Shown piece by piece: positions 6,281-13,625 of a DNA stretch of 13,625 nucleotides; within the stretch, counting starts at the first letter, position 1, and the number at the start of each line of letters is the position of its first letter. The notes below the pieces were generated by a model. It did not search any database and was not told the origin of the DNA. It saw nothing but the letters and a program-made list of their open reading frames with translations. Made by a program: the position numbers and the translations under genes. Source of the stretch: JAJUFS01 sp964599565 (lineage in GTDB: Bacteria; Pseudomonadota; Gammaproteobacteria; Natronospirales; JAJUFS01); the NCBI GenBank assembly GCA_964599565.1, contig CAZRFE010000071.1:1-13625 (forward strand), read 5' to 3'.

Positions 6281-6826
6281 ATGCTGCGCAATTCCACCAG
6301 CCAGTGGGGCTGGCTTCACATCACGTTTCACTGGCTGACCGCCGTGACCGTGATCGGCCTGTTCGCGCTCGGCCTGTGGATGGTCGAACTGACCTATTAC
6401 GACCCCTGGTACAACCGCGCGCCCAGCATCCACAAGAGCATCGGCATCCTGCTGTTCGGGCTCGTCGCGCTGCGGCTCCTGTGGCGGCTCACCAACCCGC
6501 TGCCCGCGGACGAACCCGGGCCGCGCTGGGAACACCGCATCGCGCATGCCGCACACTGGCTGATCTACCTGCTGCTGTTCGCGATCATCGCGACGGGCTA
6601 CCTCATCCCGACCGCGGAAGGCGAAGGCATTTCCGTGTTCGGCTGGTTCACGGTGCCGGCGCTCATCAGTGGACTTGCCGGCCAGGAAGACGTCGCAGGC
6701 AGGCTGCACCTGTGGCTCGCATGGACGCTCATCGCGCTCGTCGCACTGCACATCGCCGGCGCACTCAAGCAGCACTTCATCAATCGCAACCGGACGCTGA
6801 AGCGCATGCTCGGCATCCGTCGCTGA
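6281..6826 (+). CDS. yceJ: Cytochrome b561 family protein (YceJ-like)
   Basis: A 181-residue inner-membrane b-type cytochrome. Four hydrophobic helices are seen at about 15-36, 53-70, 90-110 and 145-165. Candidate haem ligands are H17 (FHWL), H51 (SIHKSIG), H143 (RLHLWLAW) and H157 (ALHIAG). ATG 6281 has GGAG 7 bases upstream; a GTG two codons earlier lies too close to that site. The yceI gene follows after 26 bases, and such cytochrome b561-YceI pairs are known (E. coli yceJ-yceI), hence the tentative symbol. It is only loosely similar to the other b561 gene here, differing in the loop between helices 3 and 4. Electron transfer between quinol and a periplasmic partner is the likely role; the partner is not proven. 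Confidence 0.9.
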   Translation: MLRNSTSQWGWLHITFHWLTAVTVIGLFALGLWMVELTYYDPWYNRAPSIHKSIGILLFGLVALRLLWRLTNPLPADEPGPRWEHRIAHAAHWLIYLLLFAIIATGYLIPTAEGEGISVFGWFTVPALISGLAGQEDVAGRLHLWLAWTLIALVALHIAGALKQHFINRNRTLKRMLGIRR

Positions 6827-6852
6827 AACATCACCCTACCGGAGCAATTGCC

Positions 6853-7431
6853 ATGTCACGCAAGACCGCCTTGTTCATTTCACTGCTCGCGCTGTCCTTC
6901 GCCGCACCGCTCGGCGCGAAACCCGAAACGCTCAACATCGACAAGAGCCATACCTTCGTCACGTTCAAGGTCAGCCACATCGGCTTTGCGTGGATTCCCG
7001 GCGCGTTCACCGATTTCGACGGCACGCTCGTCTATGACGCGGACAAGCCGCAGAACAGCAAGGTGAACTTCACCGTGCAGATCCCGAGCATCGACACCTG
7101 GCATGCGGAGCGCGACAAGCACCTGCGCACGGATGACTTCTTCAATGCCGAGAAGCATCCGACCGCGACGTTCGTGAGCACCGCCTACGAGCCCACGGGC
7201 GACAAGCACGCCATCCTGCGCGGCGATCTCACCATCAAGGGCATCACGAAGTCCGTGGAATTCAAGGTGAACGAGCTCGCCGCCGCCAACGACCCGTGGG
7301 GCAACTTCCGCCGCGCCTTTGAAGCGGAAACCGAACTCGACCTCACCGCGTTCAAGCTGAACGAAACGCTCGGCGGCAACCCGAAGACGGCAACCGTGAA
7401 GGTCGCACTCGAAGCCGTCCAGCCGAAGTAA
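6853..7431 (+). CDS. yceI: YceI family periplasmic protein
   Basis: A 192-residue secreted protein of the YceI lipocalin-like family, whose studied members bind polyisoprenoid or quinone-type lipids. A signal peptide covers about residues 1-22 with cleavage probably after LGA, just before KPETLNIDKSHT (23-34), where YceI domains normally start. Further family blocks are SHIGFAWIPGAFTDFDGTL (41-59), HAERDKHLRTDDFFNAEKHPTATF (84-107, the signature segment) and LRGDLTIKGITKSVEF (122-137). GGAG lies 8 bases before ATG 6853. It is the second gene of a two-gene operon with the cytochrome and is followed by a strong hairpin terminator, so the operon ends here. Confidence 0.95.
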   Translation: MSRKTALFISLLALSFAAPLGAKPETLNIDKSHTFVTFKVSHIGFAWIPGAFTDFDGTLVYDADKPQNSKVNFTVQIPSIDTWHAERDKHLRTDDFFNAEKHPTATFVSTAYEPTGDKHAILRGDLTIKGITKSVEFKVNELAAANDPWGNFRRAFEAETELDLTAFKLNETLGGNPKTATVKVALEAVQPK

Positions 7432-7448
7432 AACGCGACGACGAAAAC

Positions 7449-7474
7449 GAAAGCCCGGCATGCGCCGGGCTTTC
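7449..7474 (+). terminator. Intrinsic terminator of the cytochrome b561-yceI operon
   Basis: A perfect 11-bp stem (GAAAGCCCGGC/GCCGGGCTTTC) with loop ATGC, starting 17 bases after the yceI stop, followed by a T-rich stretch (TTCATTTCAT). The A/T base of the stem makes it partly bidirectional. Confidence 0.85.
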
Positions 7475-7526
7475 TTCATTTCATGGCTCGCGTATCATTC
7501 GAGGCTTTCCAGCCGGGGAGAATGCA

Positions 7527-8012
7527 ATGCCGTCCTTCGATGTCGTTTCCGATCTCGATTTCAACGAAGTCACCAATGCCGTCGACCAGGCCAACCGCGA
7601 AGTCGGCACGCGCTACGACTTCAAGGGTTCATCGGCGAATGTCGAGAAGCTCGACAAGGCATTGCAGCTTTACGCCGACAGCGAGTTCCAGCTCGAGCAG
7701 CTTTCCATCATCGTCTACCAGAAGCTTGCAAAGCGCGGCATCGACGTGCGCGCCGTCGAAGCCGGCAAGATCGAAACCGTCGGCGGCAACAAGGTGAAGC
7801 AGGCGCTGACGCTCAAGACCGGCATCGGCAAGGAACTCGCGAAGGAAATCGTCAAGCTCGTCAAGGAAAGCAAGCTCAAGGTGCAGGCCGCCATCCAGGG
7901 CGAACAGGTGCGCATCACCGGCAAGAAGCGCGACGACCTGCAGGAAGCGATCGCGCTGCTGCGCGCATCGAAGATCGAACAGCCGCTGCAGTTCGAGAAT
8001 TTCAGGGACTAA
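7527..8012 (+). CDS. yajQ: YajQ family nucleotide-binding protein
   Basis: A 161-residue cytosolic protein that covers the whole YajQ family length, with two ferredoxin-like halves. Typical blocks: MPSFDVVSDLDFNEVTNAVDQA (1-22), REVGTRYDFKGS (24-35), and the C-terminal KKVRxxIQG-like region, here VQAAIQGEQVRITGKKRDDLQEAI (118-141), ending in PLQFENFRD. In Xanthomonas a YajQ protein binds cyclic di-GMP and affects virulence gene expression; in E. coli binding of tRNA and nucleotides has been reported. The binding ligand here is inferred from family only. GGGGAG lies 6 bases before the ATG. It has its own short upstream region after the yceI terminator, and its stop is followed two bases later by the repeat block. 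Confidence 0.95.
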   Translation: MPSFDVVSDLDFNEVTNAVDQANREVGTRYDFKGSSANVEKLDKALQLYADSEFQLEQLSIIVYQKLAKRGIDVRAVEAGKIETVGGNKVKQALTLKTGIGKELAKEIVKLVKESKLKVQAAIQGEQVRITGKKRDDLQEAIALLRASKIEQPLQFENFRD

Positions 8013-8014
8013 AA

Positions 8015-8197
8015 GCCAGGCGCAGCGGGCCCGTGCTGCGAATCAATCGCTGACCCGCAATGGACAGCGGAAACGCAACACCATCAACGCCGAATCGTCC
8101 GCGAAGCCGGGCTTTTAAAATGGACAGACTTGCCGGCGCAAGCCGGAATGAAAAACCCACTGAATCAATCGTTGACCGGCGCAAGCCGGATTGAGTC
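8015..8197. repeat. Tandem repeat, copy A (REP-like hairpins)
   Basis: First of two direct repeats filling the 382-base gene-free gap between yajQ and lon. It starts 2 bases after the yajQ stop. The first 26 bases match copy B with two mismatches. Positions 8091-8188 match 8252-8349 over 98 bases with a single difference. Copy A carries about 22 extra bases after position 8060. Inside are two 14-base hairpins (8133-8146 and 8176-8189), each CCGGC/GCCGG closing a GCAA loop, 43 bases apart. GAATCAATCG-TGACC-type submotifs occur at 8040 and 8162. Confidence 0.9.
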
Positions 8198-8349
8198 GCC
8201 AGGCGCAGCGGACCCATGCTGCGAATCAATCTCCTGACCCGCAACACTCAACGAATCGTCCGCGAAGCCGGGCTTTTAAAATGGACAGCCTTGCCGGCGC
8301 AAGCCGGAATGAAAAACCCACTGAATCAATCGTTGACCGGCGCAAGCCG
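8198..8349. repeat. Tandem repeat, copy B (REP-like hairpins)
   Basis: Second copy of the repeat that begins at 8015, shorter by the 22-base indel. It holds the same hairpin pair at 8294-8307 and 8337-8350, again 43 bases apart; the last hairpin has lost its outermost pair (G to A at 8350). Related GAATCAATC submotifs lie at 8223 and 8323. Flanking sequence between 8350 and 8394 has no further copy. I see no long open frame with a ribosome site that would make the repeat coding. Confidence 0.9.
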
Positions 8350-8361
8350 AATCCCGATAAC

Positions 8362-8379
8362 CGCGCATCGCGATGTGCG
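8362..8379 (-). other. Hairpin just past the lon stop codon
   Basis: A 7-bp-arm inverted repeat around CGCG, with a C-A mismatch in the minus-strand RNA (a G-U pair in the plus-strand RNA), 15 bases beyond the lon stop. No T-run follows. With the neighbouring REP-like hairpins it may end or protect the lon transcript. Confidence 0.25.
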
Positions 8380-8394
8380 TTTCACAGCCGGTCG

Positions 8395-10812
<2,418 letters not shown>

Positions 10813-10825
10813 GGGTTTTCCGTCT

Positions 10826-11227
10826 TCAGGAAAGCTTCTTGCGCAACTTGATGTAAAGACACCCGTCGGCGAATCGCTGGCCCGCGAGCTCGTACACCCA
10901 GGGCGGCAGTTCAAGCCGCCGCCGGAATCGGCCGTGCGGAAGTTCGAGGCGATGGATCGCGCCGCGCTGCGCTTCAAGCGGCAGCGGCCGCACGCCGCTG
11001 ATGTCGAGCCAGTTGGCACGCAGGCTGACGTCGAGCCCGTCGGGAGGAACGCCGGGAAGTGCGACGACCACCCACACGTGTTCCTCGGTTTCGTAGATGT
11101 CCGCGGGCGGCTGCCAGCCGGGAACATTGCGCGCACCGGGCACGAAGAAACCGCGCTGCACGCGCTCCGCGCGGTCCAGCATTTCAAGCGCGCGCGACCA
11201 CATGCGGTCTTCGAGACTTCGGCTCAT
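10826..11227 (-). CDS. Hsp20/alpha-crystallin small heat-shock protein
   Basis: A 133-residue small heat-shock protein that holds unfolding proteins without ATP. The short N-terminal arm (1-36) contains aromatic residues and leads to the alpha-crystallin domain: GWQPPADIYETEEHVWVVVALPGV (37-60), the central LDVSLRANWLDISGVR (65-80), RGAIHRLELPHGRFRRRLELP (88-108) and the end strand FADGCLYIKLRKK (119-131). The usual C-terminal I-x-I/V oligomer motif is missing because the protein stops at KKLS, so assembly may be smaller or different. ATG 11227 has GAGAG 5 bases upstream; a longer frame to 11290 would extend into a candidate promoter. It precedes lon by 13 bases, and the two probably form a heat-induced operon. 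Confidence 0.93.
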   Translation of the reverse strand: MSRSLEDRMWSRALEMLDRAERVQRGFFVPGARNVPGWQPPADIYETEEHVWVVVALPGVPPDGLDVSLRANWLDISGVRPLPLEAQRGAIHRLELPHGRFRRRLELPPWVYELAGQRFADGCLYIKLRKKLS

Positions 11228-11262
11228 TTCAACTCTCGCATCAGGGGATTGCGACAGGCAGG

Positions 11263-11290
11263 AAGTGGGGGCGGTGTATCGCAGTTGCAA
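11263..11290 (-). promoter_or_regulatory. Candidate heat-shock (sigma32) promoter for hsp20-lon
   Basis: On the minus strand TTGCAA (11285-11290) is followed after 14 bases by CCCCACTT (11263-11270). The sigma32 consensus is CTTGAA, 13-17 bases, CCCCATnT, so the -10 differs at one conserved base and the -35 is imperfect. It lies in the 69-base gap before hsp20, about 35 bases from its ATG. Confidence 0.45.
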
Positions 11291-11296
11291 TAGCGC

Positions 11297-12625
11297 TCAG
11301 ATGCCGCTCGGCCAGGTTTCCGGCAGATCGCCCCGCTGCTCGCGCTGCCGCCACGCATCCGTCGCGTCGAGCGGTTCCAGCGCGGTGGTTTCATCGAGAT
11401 GAAAGACCGCGTCGAACTGCTGTGCGAGCGAGACGTTGAAGTAATGACTCTGCCGTTCGGTTTCCGGGCGGTAGATCACGCCGATGGCGCGCTCCAGCGC
11501 ACGCGCAGGCAAGGCGTCTTCGTTGCCGCGCAACGGCAGGAAGAAGCGATCAAGATGCGTGCGCGCAAACAGTTCCTCGACGCTGTCCGGCAGTGCGGGC
11601 CGCACCCAGCGATGCTCGGCGGGTTCGTCCCAGTCGCGCGCGGCCGTGACATGCCCGGTGTACGTCGTGAAGCCGACGAGCAGGCAGCGGTCGAGCGCGC
11701 GTTCTCGTACAAGCTGGCCGAGATTGAGTTCGCCGTAATCCGAGACCTGCGTGGCACGCGCATCGCCAAGGTGCGAGTTGTGCGCCCACACCACAATGCG
11801 CGCGGGACGTCCAAGCGTTGCGGAAAGGTGCCCGTGCAGTTCGAACAGCGTGTCGCACATGTGCGAATCGCGCAGGTTCCAGGTGTTGACGCGCGAGGAG
11901 AACATGCCGCGGTAATACCGCTCGGCATTGCGAACGACGCGCGCATTCATCGCGGCATGGAAATGCGCGTCGTCCGTCACGCCTTCTTCGGCGCGCGCAC
12001 GTTCTTCAAGCAGCTCCGCCAGCTGCGCGATGGCTTCATCCTCGCAGGAGCGCGATACGCCCATGGCGACGGAGTAACCGTACTGCTGCGCATCGCCGCC
12101 ATGGTCGAGACAGCCGTAACGCTCGCGCGCGCGTTTCGCGCTGTGCGGGTCGGTACGGTCGAGATAGTCGATCACCGCTGCCGCGGAGCGATGCAGGCTG
12201 TAAAGATCAAGCCCGTACACGCCGCGCTTGCGTTCCTGCGTTTCATTGAACGTGCGCAGCCACGCAACGAACGCTTCGACATCGCGGTTGCGCCACATCC
12301 AGCGCGGAAAGCGCGCAAAGTCGGCGAGTGCGTCGCGCGCGGAACCGTCTTCCGGCGCGCCCTGCACGTAGCGGTTCACGCGCAGCATGTCCGGCCAGTC
12401 GCTCTCGACGATCACGGCGTCGAAATCCGTTTCCATCATCAGCCGGCGCGTGATCGCCGCACGCAGCCGGTAGAAATCGTGCGTGCCGTGGCTTGCCTCG
12501 CCCAGCAGCACGAATTCCCTGCCGCGCGCCATTTCCATCACGCCGTCGAGATCGCCGGCGCCGCCCGTCAATGGCATCGCGCGGCTGCGCACCGCGGCGA
12601 TTGCCGTCCTTGCTTCAGTCTTCAT
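11297..12625 (-). CDS. Erythromycin-esterase-family hydrolase
   Basis: A 442-residue cytosolic protein of the erythromycin esterase superfamily (EreA/EreB-like fold), which also holds many housekeeping members of unknown substrate. The residues that matter in EreB are present: GEASHGT (42-48) with E43 and H46, R55, E74 in VIVESDW (71-77), and H282 and H285 in VVWAHNSHLGD (278-288). Other family blocks are RWMWRN (108-113), GLDLYSLHRS (138-147) and VGFTTYTG (317-324). ATG 12625 has GGAG 8 bases upstream. It follows the phosphoribosyltransferase gene by 40 bases on the same strand, and hsp20 follows after 69 bases. A complete active site suggests a real hydrolase; macrolide resistance should not be assumed from the family name. 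Confidence 0.92.
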   Translation of the reverse strand: MKTEARTAIAAVRSRAMPLTGGAGDLDGVMEMARGREFVLLGEASHGTHDFYRLRAAITRRLMMETDFDAVIVESDWPDMLRVNRYVQGAPEDGSARDALADFARFPRWMWRNRDVEAFVAWLRTFNETQERKRGVYGLDLYSLHRSAAAVIDYLDRTDPHSAKRARERYGCLDHGGDAQQYGYSVAMGVSRSCEDEAIAQLAELLEERARAEEGVTDDAHFHAAMNARVVRNAERYYRGMFSSRVNTWNLRDSHMCDTLFELHGHLSATLGRPARIVVWAHNSHLGDARATQVSDYGELNLGQLVRERALDRCLLVGFTTYTGHVTAARDWDEPAEHRWVRPALPDSVEELFARTHLDRFFLPLRGNEDALPARALERAIGVIYRPETERQSHYFNVSLAQQFDAVFHLDETTALEPLDATDAWRQREQRGDLPETWPSGI

Positions 12626-12665
12626 CCTGCGTTCTCCGCCGCGCGCCCATGCGCGAACCATGCGT

Positions 12666-13298
12666 TCATGACGGCTGCAGGAGTTGCACGACCTCTGCGT
12701 CCGTCGTCTGCGTGAAATCGCGGTACCAGTGACCGACAGCGAGAAACGGCGTCGGCTGCAGCACCACGACGACACGATCGGCGTCACGAAACGTCGCATC
12801 TTCCACGTGCGGCGGCGCGACGGGCACCGCGACGACGACCTCGCGCGGTGCGTACTGGCAAAGCGCCTCCACGGCCGCGCGCATGGTCGCGCCCGTGGCG
12901 AACCCGTCATCCACGACAATCACGATGCGATCCGCGAGATCCGGAAACGATCTGCCATTGCGGTACGCGCGCTCGCGGCGTTCCAGTTCCTGCTGCTGGC
13001 GTTTCGTCTCCGCGTCGATCTCGGCTTCAGTCACCTGCGCCTGTTCGATCACCTGCGGATTCATGACGCGCGCGCCGCCGCTTGCAATCGCGCCCATCGC
13101 AAGTTCCGCGTGTCCCGGCACGCCGAGCTTGCGTACGATCAGCACGTCGAGCGGCGCATCCAGCGCACGCGCGACCTCTGCGGCGACAGGCACGCCGCCG
13201 CGCGGCAGGCCGAGCACAATGACATCGTCGCGTCCGGCATAATCGCCAAGCAGTTCGGCGAGCCTGTGCCCCGCATCGATGCGGTCCGCGAAACGCAC
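12666..13298 (-). CDS. Phosphoribosyltransferase family protein
   Basis: A 210-residue type I phosphoribosyltransferase-fold protein. LGLPRGGVPVAAEVARAL (29-46) is the PPi-loop region, VRKLGVPGHAELAMGAI (55-71) follows, and the PRPP loop is IVIVVDDGFATGAT (125-138) with D130-D131. Residues 94-113 form a charged helix (KRQQQELERRERAYR), a flap-like insert usual for this subgroup. The start is GTG 13298, supported by GGAGG 6 bases upstream and by the standard N-terminus MRFADRIDAGHRLAELL; the ATG at 13358 has no good ribosome site. This subgroup is often fused to, or adjacent to, hydrolases such as erythromycin-esterase or dienelactone-hydrolase domains, as here. Its substrate base is unknown. 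It is the first gene of the minus-strand stress group and is divergent from greB. Confidence 0.93.
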   Translation of the reverse strand: MRFADRIDAGHRLAELLGDYAGRDDVIVLGLPRGGVPVAAEVARALDAPLDVLIVRKLGVPGHAELAMGAIASGGARVMNPQVIEQAQVTEAEIDAETKRQQQELERRERAYRNGRSFPDLADRIVIVVDDGFATGATMRAAVEALCQYAPREVVVAVPVAPPHVEDATFRDADRVVVVLQPTPFLAVGHWYRDFTQTTDAEVVQLLQPS

Positions 13299-13405
13299 GC
13301 GAATCCTCCGCGGCAGTGATGGCTTACTTGGAAACCTTGGGACAGGCTGTCTGCGCATCAAGGCCGCGCCGCATCGCGCGCAGCATCTGTCAAACAGGAG
13401 AAACC

Positions 13406-13625
13406 ATGGGACGCTGGCGACCGGCGGCGCCGAAATCGTCGCCCTACATCACGCGGGCCGGCCACGGGCAGCTGCAGCAGGAACTGAACGCGCTGTGGAC
13501 CGAGCGGCGCGACGTGGTCGCAGCACTCGCCGCCGCCGCGGCGGAAGGCGATCGCTCGGAGAACGCGGAATACATCTACCGCAAGAAGCAGCTGCGCGAG
13601 ATGGACCGGCGCATCCGCTACCTGC
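13406..13625 (+). CDS. greB: Transcription elongation factor GreB (partial, 5' end)
   Basis: The first 73 codons of a Gre factor, cut by the right edge. The N-terminal coiled-coil begins at YITRAGHGQLQQELNALW (14-31), and the tip motif EGDRSENAEY (47-56) holds the two acidic residues D49 and E52 that place the catalytic Mg ion in the RNA polymerase channel to rescue backtracked complexes. YRKKQLREMDRRIRYL (58-73) is typical of GreB rather than GreA, in which an AAREQQ-type sequence follows. AGGAG lies 5 bases before ATG 13406. The gene is divergent from the phosphoribosyltransferase gene across 107 bases. That gap contains a short palindrome (GACAG-G-CTGTC, about 13341-13351), but I see no convincing promoter boxes. 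Confidence 0.93.
   Translation, partial: MGRWRPAAPKSSPYITRAGHGQLQQELNALWTERRDVVAALAAAAAEGDRSENAEYIYRKKQLREMDRRIRYL

Noticed and set aside
6112..7431. An open frame that would extend yceI upstream to 439 codons
   Set aside because: It overlaps the cytochrome gene in another phase with low-complexity Arg-rich sequence; the signal peptide and ribosome site at 6853 fix the true start.
8015..8349. Possible CRISPR array
   Set aside because: There are only two long copies, with no regular short repeats and unique spacers, and no cas gene.
10813..11187. A 125-residue N-terminal extension of Lon
   Set aside because: The extension is an out-of-phase reading of hsp20 and looks unlike any Lon domain.
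12626..12919. Upstream extension of the esterase that would overlap the phosphoribosyltransferase, suggesting a fusion
   Set aside because: The extra residues are a shifted reading of the phosphoribosyltransferase gene; both genes have their own ribosome sites and a stop lies between them in the proper frames.

Overview
The window is high-GC, densely coded bacterial chromosome. Family content (YajQ, GreB, Mug, a YceJ/YceI-type pair, DUF2288, DUF1684, DUF6496) points to a gammaproteobacterium, possibly near Xanthomonadales/Steroidobacterales; the sequence alone does not settle the genus. I see no rRNA, tRNA, insertion sequence, phage gene or CRISPR array. Most of it is ordinary core and stress-response chromosome. 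I do not see a clearly new system; the most interesting parts are a stress-gene cluster, a repeat block and some candidate control sites.

Layout. (1) 2-2216, minus strand: a SIMPL-domain envelope protein, a Mug-type DNA glycosylase joined to it by a one-base stop/start overlap, a cytochrome b561, then a small DUF6496 protein with a histone-H1-like Lys/Ala tail that runs off the left edge. (2) 2321-4016, plus strand: a short-chain dehydrogenase/reductase and a DUF1684 lipoprotein. (3) 4020-6100, minus strand: a membrane protein with a NERD-like domain that lacks most of the nuclease residues, a spermidine-synthase-like SAM-binding protein and a DUF2288 protein. (4) 6281-8012, plus strand: a second cytochrome b561 with a YceI-family periplasmic protein (a pairing as in E. 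coli yceJ-yceI), preceded by a good promoter overlapped by a palindromic operator candidate; a hairpin terminator; then yajQ. (5) 8013-8394: no gene, but a tandem repeat carrying four REP-like hairpins between the convergent ends of yajQ and lon. (6) 8395-13298, minus strand: phosphoribosyltransferase, erythromycin-esterase-family hydrolase, Hsp20 and Lon, transcribed in that order, with a heat-shock-like promoter before hsp20. (7) 13406 to the right edge: the first 73 residues of GreB, divergent from the stress cluster.

How the genes may work together. Region 6 reads as a protein quality-control and stress module: Hsp20 holds unfolded proteins, Lon degrades them, and the phosphoribosyltransferase plus esterase-like protein match the two halves of a fusion that, from memory, lies beside the alpha-crystallin gene hspX in Mycobacterium tuberculosis. 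Region 4 pairs a membrane haem protein with a periplasmic isoprenoid/quinone-binding-type protein, which suggests an electron-transfer role. The other neighbourhoods are groups of weakly characterised families whose joint function cannot be read from sequence.
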